From the NCBI GenBank assembly GCA_024278615.1, contig JAJRSS010000317.1, positions 1 through 35,387 on the forward strand: 35,387 bases of DNA. The letters are read 5' to 3'. Origin of the DNA: Alphaproteobacteria bacterium (GTDB lineage Bacteria > Pseudomonadota > Alphaproteobacteria > Rhodospirillales > 2-02-FULL-58-16). The notes beneath the pieces were generated by a model, which saw only the letters and a program-made list of their open reading frames with translations, was not told where the DNA came from and did no database searches. The first letter of the stretch is position 1. Every line of letters starts with the position of its first letter. Positions 16,483 to 23,604 of the stretch are shown here, piece after piece. Position numbers and translations under genes: made by a program.

Positions 16483-17718
16483 TCAGATTATGGAGTCCAA
16501 CTGCTCGATAAGCCGGCCGATATCGTCGTCCGAGTTGTAGTGGGCCAGCGACGCCCTTACGAAGCCGTGTTGAGCCCGTGCGCCGAGGGCGTCGATGCAG
16601 CGCGCGGCGTAGAAATCATCCGCGTAGAGGCCGATTTTTCCGGCCCGCAGTTTTTCCGGAATCTCACCCGAATCGCACCCGTTGACGAGAAACGAAAACA
16701 CGCCCACGCGTTCGCGCCCGCCCGCCCCTTGTCCGGCCAGCCGGATCGCCGGTTTGGACCTCAGAAACGTCTCGATCCGTTCCGAAAGTCCCCGTTCATG
16801 GGCGGCGAACAGATCGAACACCTGTTTCAATCGCTCCGGCGTCCCGATGTTGGCGCCGGGAAAATGGTGGGCATGCACGGCATCGAAGTATTCGCCGATG
16901 CCACCGGCGGCGGCCGTCAGTTCATAGTTGTAGCCTCCGGGGCAGAGCCGGCGTTGGAAATCGTCCCCGGCCAGGAAGTAGTGGTTCTGGTTGGCCAGCA
17001 GGGCCAACAGGTCACGTTTGCCGTAGAGGACCCCCATGTGCGGGCCGTAGACCTTGTACGGGCTGTAGAGGTAGAAATCGACATCCAGGTCCTTGACGTC
17101 GACCCGGCGGTGCGGGATCAGCGCAACCCCATCGACGCAGACCAGCCCGCCCGCATCATGGACCTTGCGCGTGATCGCCTTCACATCGTGAATCAAACCG
17201 ACAATATTGGAGCAGTGGGTAAAACAGACGAGCTTCGTGCGTTCCGAAAGCAGGGCTTCCAGATCCCCGATCTCGAGATCGTCCGTATCGGCGTTCATGC
17301 GCCATTCTCGGACGATAATTCCGCTCGCCTCCAGGGCCCGCCAGGCGCCGTTGTTGGCTTCGTGATCCTGGTTGGTGACGATGATCTCGTCACCGGACTG
17401 GATCAACGGCTGCAAGGCATGGGACAGGACGTAAACATTGCTCGTCGTTGACGGTCCGACGACGATTTCATCATCACCGGCGTTGATCAGTTGAGCCAGA
17501 ACCGCCTTGCCACCGGCGATGCGCTGGGCGCCCGCTTGCGAGGCTTGGTATCCCTCGCCCGGCTGCACCTGGTATTGGGACGTAAACTGGTTGAGGCGCT
17601 CGATCACCTGGGTCGGCACCAGTGTTCCACCGGCGTTCTCCAGGAACACCCAGCCGCTGTCCAGGGCCGGGAAGTGGCGACGGCAGAATTCAACGTCGAG
17701 AGTCGTTTCGGGGATCAT
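16483..17718 (-). CDS. Class V PLP enzyme, cysteine-desulfurase-like (VC1184 type)
   Basis: 411 residues, cytosolic. The PLP lysine is Lys222 in YLYSPYKVYGPHMGVLYG; Asp196 in VCVDGVAL should contact the pyridine nitrogen and His119 in QDHEANNGAW stacks on the ring. The usual SufS/CsdA active-site cysteine motif (GHHCA before RASL) is absent. In its place is LYADDFYAARCIDALG...GFVRASLAHYN, which matches the VC1184 subfamily of cysteine-desulfurase-like proteins, so sulfur transfer to scaffold proteins is doubtful and another beta-elimination or amino-transfer reaction is possible. It stands alone between two gene remnants. The upstream region carries nested GC-rich dyads. The substrate is unknown. 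Confidence 0.85.
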   Translation of the reverse strand: MIPETTLDVEFCRRHFPALDSGWVFLENAGGTLVPTQVIERLNQFTSQYQVQPGEGYQASQAGAQRIAGGKAVLAQLINAGDDEIVVGPSTTSNVYVLSHALQPLIQSGDEIIVTNQDHEANNGAWRALEASGIIVREWRMNADTDDLEIGDLEALLSERTKLVCFTHCSNIVGLIHDVKAITRKVHDAGGLVCVDGVALIPHRRVDVKDLDVDFYLYSPYKVYGPHMGVLYGKRDLLALLANQNHYFLAGDDFQRRLCPGGYNYELTAAAGGIGEYFDAVHAHHFPGANIGTPERLKQVFDLFAAHERGLSERIETFLRSKPAIRLAGQGAGGRERVGVFSFLVNGCDSGEIPEKLRAGKIGLYADDFYAARCIDALGARAQHGFVRASLAHYNSDDDIGRLIEQLDSII

Positions 17719-17836
17719 AACCTGTGCTTCCTTGCTGTTTGGCCTGCGGTTCAGCGCGTAATTATTCTCATATTTCCGTGCTTAGGATACGCTGACCGCC
17801 GCAACGGGGATATACCCCCAAGGTATGATAGGGGGT
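17719..17836. promoter_or_regulatory. Upstream region of the class V gene with nested dyads
   Basis: Within the gap upstream of 17718 lie GGGGATATACCCC (17806-17818), ATACC/GGTAT (17812-17826) and ACCCCC (17814-17819) with GGGGGT (17831-17836). They overlap one another and the beginning of a LuxR remnant. They look like a former operator of a dimeric regulator. No function is proven. Confidence 0.45.
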
Positions 17837-17980
17837 CGGCGCGGTGATAGGGGGCAGCATGACCTCAAGATGTCGCCGGGCACTGTCAAGACGCACCGCA
17901 AGAACGCTTATGCGAAGCTCAATATTTCGTCGCAGCCGGAGTTGCTTTCACAATTCTTGCGGTCACTTCAAACGCCCTGA
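17825..17980 (+). pseudogene. 3' remnant of a LuxR-type response regulator
   Basis: A 51-codon frame (ATG 17825, TGA 17978-17980). From residue 12 it reads HDLKMSPGTVKTHRKNAYAKL and then NISSQPELLSQFL, the recognition helix and last helix of a LuxR/GerE DNA-binding domain (iS.GTVK.H...y.KL). The first 11 residues come from GGGGG-repeat sequence and are not LuxR-like. The receiver or ligand domain and the first two HTH helices are missing, so this is a 3' fossil. It faces away from the class V gene, which it may once have controlled. Confidence 0.8.
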
Positions 17981-18065
17981 CCTCCTTAAGTTCAATATCA
18001 GATCCGAATTCAGCTCAGGTCCATGACTTCAGCTATCTGGAAAGGGTGGGTTGAGGTATCCTTAT

Positions 18066-19478
18066 TTAGGCCTTAAGCCCTCCCATGGCGGATTCATCAA
18101 GCACAACGGTTCCTTCGTAGAGATCAGCCGTATCCCTTACGATGGACAGGCCGAAACCGGTTCCCGGCGGCGCCTCGTCGAGCCGCTTGCCCCAGTTGAA
18201 AACCGCTTCCCTTCTCTCTTTCGGAATGCCGGGGCCATCGTCTTCTATGGTGATGGCAAGCGAATTGTTTTCGATGGCGGCGGAGACCACAACCCTGCTT
18301 TTCGCATGTTTGTGGGCGTTGCCCAGAAGGTTGCTGACCATGGTTTCCAGGTCGTGGCGGGGGAGGAGAAATGTCAGTTCAGGGACGCATTTCACGTCGA
18401 TGGCCAACGGGGTGCGACGATAGAGAATGGAAAAACCGTCACGAATATCCTTGAGGACCTCGGCGATATTTAGCGGTCCGCCAACCTGCCCCCCGGGGCC
18501 AATGGCCCGGGCCAGGCTTGCATACCTGTCCACCAGCCCGGTCATTCGGTCCACCTGACGGTTCAGGGTTTCCGTATCGACCGGACCTTGAAGGCCGTTC
18601 TTGAGTACCGCCAGGGGATGGTTCAAATCATGGGCGATCTTGGTGACGTATTTTCGGGTTCGTTCAACCAGTTTTCTGTTTTGGCCGAACAGATCATTCA
18701 CCCTGTCGACAAGGACCTGCAATTCGGTCGGGAAGGCCCCTTCTATCCGGTCCGTTTTCCCCTGGTGAAAGCGGGAAAGGGCCCCATCCACCCGGTTGAG
18801 GCTATGACGGATGGATGCCACCATGACGGCAAAGATTCCCAGCAAAAACAGGGACGTGGGAATAGTGACCAAAAACGTCAGGCGCCGTAACCGCCCGGCA
18901 TATTCGTTTACGTATCCATTGTAGCGTTCAGCAGGCAAGGCAACCATGTAGTGAACCGGAATACCGGCGCCGGGGTTGACCGTATTTCCGGACTGAAGGC
19001 CGGAGCGAAGAGGTGGCGCTTCTACGACCAGCCGTTCGGCCACGCGGATGAGGCCAAATTCGGCATTGATGTCATGCACGGTGAAATCCGGACCCTTGAC
19101 GTTCGTGGCAGGCTGCAGCGTCAGCCCGGCGATCTTGAGAAAAGTGGACCGGTAAACGGGGCGGCCTTCCACCGAAATCTGCCACAACCACTCCACGTCG
19201 GATTCGCCGAAAAGCGAGGGCGGGGCTGACTTGGTGATCACGCCTTCCCGATTTTCCGATTCAGCCAGTACGCCGGATGCCGAGGCGCTGGCCCAGTACC
19301 CCCTGAGCTGGCTGCCGAATGTCCGAAGCTGGGTATCAACCACTTCCTTGGCGACCTGATCTATGGCGGCGGTGAAACCAGACCAGAGCAGGGGAATGCT
19401 GATCCCAAACAGAAGCAATGATCCGGCGAACAGGCGCCCGACAAGGGACGCGGGCAGGATACGCGCCGCCAGGCCCAT
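18066..19478 (-). CDS. Two-component sensor histidine kinase (PhoQ/QseC-like architecture)
   Basis: 470 residues. TM1 (about 13-36) and TM2 (about 203-225) bracket a periplasmic sensor region of about 165 residues, followed by a HAMP-like stretch. The H-box is KIAHDLNHPLAVL with His283; the N-box is LLGNAHKHA; G1 is IEDDGPGIP and G2 GTGFGLSIV. The C-terminus ends at AMGGLKA, a few residues short of the usual end, with no sign of lost function. Its ATG overlaps the regulator stop by one base (TAATG). It should phosphorylate the OmpR-type regulator encoded upstream. The signal is unknown; the PepSY protein in the same operon may be an accessory periplasmic sensor. Confidence 0.93.
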   Translation of the reverse strand: MGLAARILPASLVGRLFAGSLLLFGISIPLLWSGFTAAIDQVAKEVVDTQLRTFGSQLRGYWASASASGVLAESENREGVITKSAPPSLFGESDVEWLWQISVEGRPVYRSTFLKIAGLTLQPATNVKGPDFTVHDINAEFGLIRVAERLVVEAPPLRSGLQSGNTVNPGAGIPVHYMVALPAERYNGYVNEYAGRLRRLTFLVTIPTSLFLLGIFAVMVASIRHSLNRVDGALSRFHQGKTDRIEGAFPTELQVLVDRVNDLFGQNRKLVERTRKYVTKIAHDLNHPLAVLKNGLQGPVDTETLNRQVDRMTGLVDRYASLARAIGPGGQVGGPLNIAEVLKDIRDGFSILYRRTPLAIDVKCVPELTFLLPRHDLETMVSNLLGNAHKHAKSRVVVSAAIENNSLAITIEDDGPGIPKERREAVFNWGKRLDEAPPGTGFGLSIVRDTADLYEGTVVLDESAMGGLKA

Positions 19479-20152
19479 TATCCGGCGGTCCCGCCCGCCA
19501 ATCTGTATCCGTACCCGAACACGGTTTCGATGGTTTCCTTGCCCAGCTTGTCGCGTAATCGGCTGACGTAAACCGGGATTTCGTTGGCGGTCTTGACGCT
19601 GTCGCCGTCAAAATTGTGTTGGACGATTTCGTTGGCGGTTACGGGCCGCTCACGATGGACGATGAGATAATGGAGGATTTTATATTCGGTCGGCGTCAGG
19701 CGCACCGGCGCGTCATCCTTCCACACCCGCAAGGACTGTGTATCCATGCGCAGCGTTCCATGGATCAGAACCGGCTTGCGCACACTGGGTCCGCCCGAGT
19801 TCGTAACCCCGCGCAGCCATTCGAGAAGCAGCTCCAAATCCACGGGCTTGGTCAGATAATTGGTCGCCCCGGCACGCACGCCCTCCTTCATGTCCGATAT
19901 TTCCTTGCGCGACCCGGTAAGGATGATGACCGGCATGGAAAGGCCCTGGTCGCGCCATTTCCGCAAAACGCTAAACCCATCCATGGTCGGCAGGCCCGGG
20001 TCCAGGATAACGGCGTCGTAAGGTTCCTCCAGGCCCAGTTCATAGCCATCGGAGCCATCATGGGCGACGTCCACCGCGTACTGTTCGCCGCGCAGCATGG
20101 CCGCGATCTGGTCGGCCAGGTCCTGGTCATCCTCGACAACAAGGATACGCAT
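19478..20152 (-). CDS. OmpR/PhoP-family response regulator
   Basis: 224 residues. The receiver domain (1-115) has acidic pocket Glu7-Asp8-Asp9, phospho-acceptor Asp51 in VILDPGLP, Thr79 and Lys102 in LTKP. The winged-helix DNA-binding domain (about 130-220) has LTPTEYKILHYLI and VYVSRLRDKLGKETIETVFGYGYRL. Most close to PhoP/QseB/TctD-type regulators. It is 17 nt downstream of the PepSY gene and overlaps the kinase gene by one base, so the three are one operon. Targets may include the divergent secreted-protein gene, whose promoter has paired inverted repeats. Confidence 0.94.
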   Translation of the reverse strand: MRILVVEDDQDLADQIAAMLRGEQYAVDVAHDGSDGYELGLEEPYDAVILDPGLPTMDGFSVLRKWRDQGLSMPVIILTGSRKEISDMKEGVRAGATNYLTKPVDLELLLEWLRGVTNSGGPSVRKPVLIHGTLRMDTQSLRVWKDDAPVRLTPTEYKILHYLIVHRERPVTANEIVQHNFDGDSVKTANEIPVYVSRLRDKLGKETIETVFGYGYRLAGGTAG

Positions 20153-20169
20153 GGTGGATTTCCCCGCAC

Positions 20170-20514
20170 CTACCTTAAAACGTCGCCGATGACTCGTCCG
20201 GACCGCGGATCGATATATACAAGCACCACCCGGTCATCCGGCCGCAATATCCGCACCTCGTAGACAAGCTTATTGGAGTTCCGCGCCGACGGACGAATAA
20301 CGGTCCCCAACACCTTGCCGCGGTACCTGGGATTATTTTGAAGTTTCCCCAGGGACTTGAATATGGCCGATCCGCGGTCATTTCCCTTCGCACTGTCCCG
20401 GCCACGGCTTTGCACCCGCTCGTATTTGAGAGGGTCGGCCTGGGCCGAAGCGGGCTCCTGAACGGCGAAAATCGTCACCGCCAGGGCCGATATCAAGGCA
20501 AGCTTCATTTTCAT
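20170..20514 (-). CDS. Small secreted PepSY-like protein
   Basis: 114 residues. A signal peptide (MKMKLALISALAVTIFAVQ, cleavage near PASAQA) is followed by a basic stretch and a single PepSY-like fold: GKVLGTVIRPSARNSNKLVYEVRILRPDDRVVLVYIDPRSGRVIGDVL, seen here as two strands ending in YIDPRSGRVIG, the diagnostic motif. PepSY proteins often sit beside two-component systems in Alphaproteobacteria and act in the periplasm, perhaps as inhibitors or ligands of a sensor. It is the first gene of the operon with the regulator and kinase. ATG 20514 has only a weak ribosome site. Confidence 0.82.
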   Translation of the reverse strand: MKMKLALISALAVTIFAVQEPASAQADPLKYERVQSRGRDSAKGNDRGSAIFKSLGKLQNNPRYRGKVLGTVIRPSARNSNKLVYEVRILRPDDRVVLVYIDPRSGRVIGDVLR

Positions 20515-20676
20515 GGGCCCAGTGTAGCAAATACGGCTGAATATTGAATGCGCTCCCTGTTAGGAGATTTTAATGCTTCTGAATATCCCATAACCATGGG
20601 GCCATGGGATTGAAATCGCGAAATCTCCATGATTTCCGGCATAGGCAATCAAGCCGGACAAATCGGGAGAGTTTCG
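20515..20676. promoter_or_regulatory. Divergent region with nested inverted repeats
   Basis: Between divergent genes lie GGAGATTT (20563-20570) with AAATCTCC (20621-20628), and inside them ATCCCAT (20585-20591) with ATGGGAT (20604-20610); the two centres differ by only 2 bp. Either an operator array or a long imperfect stem-loop. The response regulator is a candidate binder, but OmpR-type sites are normally direct repeats. Confidence 0.5.
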
Positions 20677-21504
20677 ATGCTTAAAAAATTGTTCGCCGCC
20701 ACCGCCATCGCCGTGATCACCGCGGTGACCACGACCGCTTCCGTGATCGCTCACGACGACAAGCCGTTGCGGTGGGGAAACCCGGCCTATGAAGACCAGG
20801 ACCGGGATGAGGGCCGGCGCCGCGCTTATAAGCGGAACAAGGATGTCAGCCGTATCCGGTTGAACCGCTGGGTCGAAAACGAGGTCCTGCCGCTCCGCCG
20901 CCTGCTGAACCTTGGCCGGGAAAGCCGGGGATATAGGATTGATGCAGTGATCGTTCGCATCGATCCGGGCGGAAGCCGTGGATCGGCGCGCTTGCTGGTA
21001 AACGGCCGGGCGGAAAATCAACGCCAAAGGCTGAACAGGAAGGTCCTTGTCTTCCGGCCGCGCGACGACGCGGTGATCGGGTTTGGCGTGCGCTCCCTGC
21101 GCCTGGACGTGCGGGGCCAGGCTTTCGTCCGCAACATCAAGATCAAGCTTTCCCGTGACCGCGGCCGCAGGAACAGATCGTGCTTCCGGTTGGAGCGCCA
21201 AGTGAACATGGATGTTCGGTTTGACCGGCTCAATCTATGGAACCTGCTCAATCTCGGCCGCCATCCCGGATGCCGCATTGACCGGATCGAAATCAAGGCC
21301 CGCACTGACCACGGGCGGGGAAAGGCCAGGATCTTCGACAGATGGTGGCCGGTTAGCGCGCCGCAGGTGATCGGCCGGCGCCCCGCCGTTTACCGTTTTA
21401 ATCTTTGGGAAAACCCGGTTATTGGACGCGACCTGCGCGACCTTAACCTTGATATGCGCGGAAAATTCACCGTCTACAGCGTTCGCGCCGTTCTGCGCCG
21501 ATAA
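20677..21504 (+). CDS. Secreted Arg-rich protein with internal duplication, unknown function
   Basis: 275 residues from MLKKLFAATAIAVITAV, a signal peptide ending near ASVIAH; GGGAGAG lies upstream, so a longer in-frame start at 20629 is not used. I do not recognise a named family. Two similar halves are visible. The first has RWVENEVLPLRRLLNLGRESRGYRIDAV, then a beta-rich stretch, VIGFGVRSLRLDVRGQAFVRNIKI. The second has RLNLWNLLNLGRHPGCRIDRI and then VIGRDLRDLNLDMRGKFTVYSVRAV. Each repeat looks like a beta-sandwich of about 110 residues with a final LRLDVRG-type strand. Arg content is very high. It is divergent from the PepSY two-component operon and 87 nt before a glycine-zipper antigen, so an envelope role is likely. 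Confidence 0.75.
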   Translation: MLKKLFAATAIAVITAVTTTASVIAHDDKPLRWGNPAYEDQDRDEGRRRAYKRNKDVSRIRLNRWVENEVLPLRRLLNLGRESRGYRIDAVIVRIDPGGSRGSARLLVNGRAENQRQRLNRKVLVFRPRDDAVIGFGVRSLRLDVRGQAFVRNIKIKLSRDRGRRNRSCFRLERQVNMDVRFDRLNLWNLLNLGRHPGCRIDRIEIKARTDHGRGKARIFDRWWPVSAPQVIGRRPAVYRFNLWENPVIGRDLRDLNLDMRGKFTVYSVRAVLRR

Positions 21505-21591
21505 CCCGGACCGCATACCGACAACCCGCCTTTTCCTTCGTCAAAGAGGTTGAGGACAAAACCTTAAACCATCCACAGGAGAAAATTGATC

Positions 21592-22251
21592 ATGATTACC
21601 TTCCGCAAGATACTTGCCTCGACCATTGCCGCTCTCGCCGTTGCCGTGTTCACGACGATAGGCTTCAGCCCGGCGGCCTATGCCGATCCGCCATCATGGT
21701 CGCCGGAATACGGTTACCGCGACAAGCATTTCGACAAGCACAGGAAGAAGCACCGCCAGTACCGCCGCCATCGAAATCATGGCTACTACGCCGAGAGGCG
21801 GCCTTATAAAAACTGGAACCGAGGTTATGCGCCGTCCTATGGATATACCAACCCGTATTCCAACAATACCCTGATGGGTGGATTGATTGGCGGTATCCTG
21901 GGTGGGTTTACCGGCTCTCACATCGGCAAGGGCGACGGCAGAACGGCGGCGATCATCGGCGGCTCCGTTCTGGGCGCCATTGTCGGCGGCAATATTGGCC
22001 AGTCCATGGATCAAGTCGATTACAGCAGGGTCCAGGGTGGTCTGGAAAATACTCCGAGCGGCCAAACCATAATCTGGAACAATCCGGATTCCGGGACGCA
22101 GTACAAAATGACTCCCACCAGAACCTACAAGACGCCCCAGAACCAATATTGCCGGGAGTACACCACCTGGGGGACCATCGGTGGATACCAGGAGAGAATG
22201 TACGGAACCGCCTGCCGGCAACCGGATGGCAGCTGGACGCCTGTCAATTGA
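21592..22251 (+). CDS. Glycine-zipper 17-kDa surface antigen-like protein
   Basis: 219 residues. ATG 21592 follows AGGAGA; an in-frame TTG six bases earlier is less likely. The signal peptide (MITFRKILASTIAALAVAVF) ends near AAYADPP. A His/Arg/Tyr-rich segment follows (about 35-80). Then comes a glycine-zipper double helix, LMGGLIGGILGGFTGSHIGKG and AAIIGGSVLGAIVGGNIGQSM. The C-terminus has YCREYTTWGTIGGYQERMYGTACRQPDGSW, which is the RT0821/Lpp0805-type surface-antigen end with two cysteines. There is no clear lipobox. Such proteins insert in or associate with the outer membrane. The gene follows the Arg-rich protein gene in the same direction. Confidence 0.87.
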   Translation: MITFRKILASTIAALAVAVFTTIGFSPAAYADPPSWSPEYGYRDKHFDKHRKKHRQYRRHRNHGYYAERRPYKNWNRGYAPSYGYTNPYSNNTLMGGLIGGILGGFTGSHIGKGDGRTAAIIGGSVLGAIVGGNIGQSMDQVDYSRVQGGLENTPSGQTIIWNNPDSGTQYKMTPTRTYKTPQNQYCREYTTWGTIGGYQERMYGTACRQPDGSWTPVN

Positions 22252-22263
22252 ACCGGATGGGTG

Positions 22264-22296
22264 GGGCCGGAGTGGCTGTGATCCCCACTCCGGCCC
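22264..22296. terminator. Terminator-like hairpin between convergent frames
   Basis: A 12-bp perfect GC-rich stem, GGGCCGGAGTGG (22264-22275) with CCACTCCGGCCC (22285-22296), and a 9-nt loop, 13 nt after the antigen stop. No T-run follows on either strand, so it may act as a 3' mRNA stabiliser or with Rho. Confidence 0.6.
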
Positions 22297-22303
22297 GCGC
22301 GCC

Positions 22304-22489
22304 TTATTCAGGCAGCACCGCTATTCCCACGGGATCAATCAGCAGGGTCACCTCATCCCCGGAAACGAACCGCACCGCGCCGGCCGGCACGATGGCAAAA
22401 ATGCTTTGACCGCCGCGGCGCACCAGGTATTCAACGGCCGGTTCATCGGTCGTGTCCGATAGTTGGTGGAAGTTCGTTTTCAGCATCAC
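22304..22489 (-). pseudogene. 3' remnant of an ABC-transporter ATPase (TOBE domain end)
   Basis: A 61-codon frame ending VRFVSGDEVTLLIDPVGIAVLPE, which resembles the last TOBE_2 strands of PotA/FbpC-type ATPases (GDxVxLxxxPxxxxxLP). A TGA lies just upstream in frame, and no Walker or signature motifs exist upstream. I read it as the tail of an ATPase gene cut by the adjacent mobile-element remnant. A small standalone TOBE-like protein cannot be excluded. Confidence 0.55.
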
Positions 22490-22701
22490 TCCCGATGCCG
22501 GTGGTCACTCAATCCCGCGGTGAGGTCAAGCGGCTGCTCGACCGGCGCCTGGTCTAGAGTTTGCCAACCGTCGACCCTGCGCATGGCGGTCCGCCCACAG
22601 GCCATCAAGGCCCAGAACGGCGTGGACGTCGTTTCCGCGTTGGGTAGCACGCATTGGGTCTTGATCCGACCTGTTTCACCCAGGAAGCTCCCTCTCCGGC
22701 G
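22490..22701 (-). mobile_element. Probable IS256-like transposase C-terminal remnant
   Basis: Directly after the iolE stop, the same minus-strand frame reads through RIKTQCVLPNAETTSTPFWAL, MACGRTAMRRVDGWQTLDQ and PVEQPLDLTAGL to a TGA at 22486-22488. This resembles, from memory, transposase tails of the form FWALLASGQIxMRKVDGWQTL...QPIDLAA that I associate with mutator (IS256-like) elements of Alphaproteobacteria. There is no start codon and the rest of the element is missing. The family label is tentative; that the stretch is a degraded coding end is better supported. Confidence 0.5.
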
Positions 22702-23604
22702 TCATAGCAGCCCGGCTTTCCCGGCCATTCGGACGAGGTTGCGGTAACCTTTATCGGCATAGGTCAAGGGGTCGGCCTTGGCCGGATCCTGTTCGGCCTC
22801 GACCACCAGCCATCCGGCGTATTCCGCCTGGCGGAGCGCCGTCAAAACGGGATCGAACGCCACCGCCCCGTCACCAGGAACAGTGAATACGCCGTCGATC
22901 ACGGAGTCGAGAAAACTCATGCCCTGCTTCACCGCCCGCGCCGCCACGCCGGTGCGCACATCCTTGCAGTGGACATGAACAATCCGTCCACCGTGCGCCC
23001 TGGCCAATCGGGCCGGGTCGGCGCCGGCGAAAACCGCGTGGCCGGTATCCAGGAGCAAGCCCACGGATGGTCCCGTTTCCGCCATCAGGCGATCAACTTC
23101 GCCTTCGGTTTCGATTACCGTTCCCATGTGATGATGGTAGGCTAGGCGAATACCCCGTCCGGCAAGATCATCGCCCACATCGGTGAGACGGCGGCAAAAT
23201 TCATCCCAGGCGCTGTCCGGCAAAACAGGGCGTTCATTGACGGGCCGTGACCGGTCGCCGTGGATGGCGTTTGACGTTTCGGCGAAGACCATGACCGCGC
23301 AGCCCATGGCAAGCAGCAGTTCCAGGTGCGGCTGCATGGCCTGGATCTCGTCTTCGGCTGAACGGGAAAGCAGCGAGGCGCTGTACCATCCGGAAATAAG
23401 CTCAAGTTCGTGATGTTCCAGGATGGGCGTCAGGATTGCCGGATCACGGGGAAACTTGTTTCCCAGTTCGATGCCGTCGTAGCCGGCCTGCCGGGCCTGG
23501 CGGAGGCAGGTTTCCAGGGGGGTATCGCCGCCCAGTTCGGGCAGGTCGTCGTTCGACCAGGCTATGGGGTTGGTGCCAATGCGAATAGCCATGGGATCAG
23601 CCAT
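22702..23604 (-). CDS. iolE: Inosose dehydratase
   Basis: 300 residues. It dehydrates 2-keto-myo-inositol to the trihydroxycyclohexane-dione that IolD hydrolyses (cofactor Mn or Co). TIM-barrel AP_endonuc_2 protein with the IolE signature GTNPIAWSNDDLPELGGDTPLE and YDGIELGNKFP; metal/substrate residues in LAYHHHMGTVIETE, LLDTGHAVFAG and HVHCKDVR, then LVVEAEQDP. ATG 23604 overlaps the iolD stop by 8 bp; ATG 23592, four codons later, has a better-spaced GGATGG and is the alternative. It is the last gene of the iolBCDE operon. Confidence 0.94.
   Translation of the reverse strand: MADPMAIRIGTNPIAWSNDDLPELGGDTPLETCLRQARQAGYDGIELGNKFPRDPAILTPILEHHELELISGWYSASLLSRSAEDEIQAMQPHLELLLAMGCAVMVFAETSNAIHGDRSRPVNERPVLPDSAWDEFCRRLTDVGDDLAGRGIRLAYHHHMGTVIETEGEVDRLMAETGPSVGLLLDTGHAVFAGADPARLARAHGGRIVHVHCKDVRTGVAARAVKQGMSFLDSVIDGVFTVPGDGAVAFDPVLTALRQAEYAGWLVVEAEQDPAKADPLTYADKGYRNLVRMAGKAGLL

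Noticed and set aside
22563-22701. Plus-strand peptide MAVRPQAIKAQNGVDVVSAL as a small gene
   Set aside because: No ribosome site or family; the minus-strand frame gives the better transposase-like reading.
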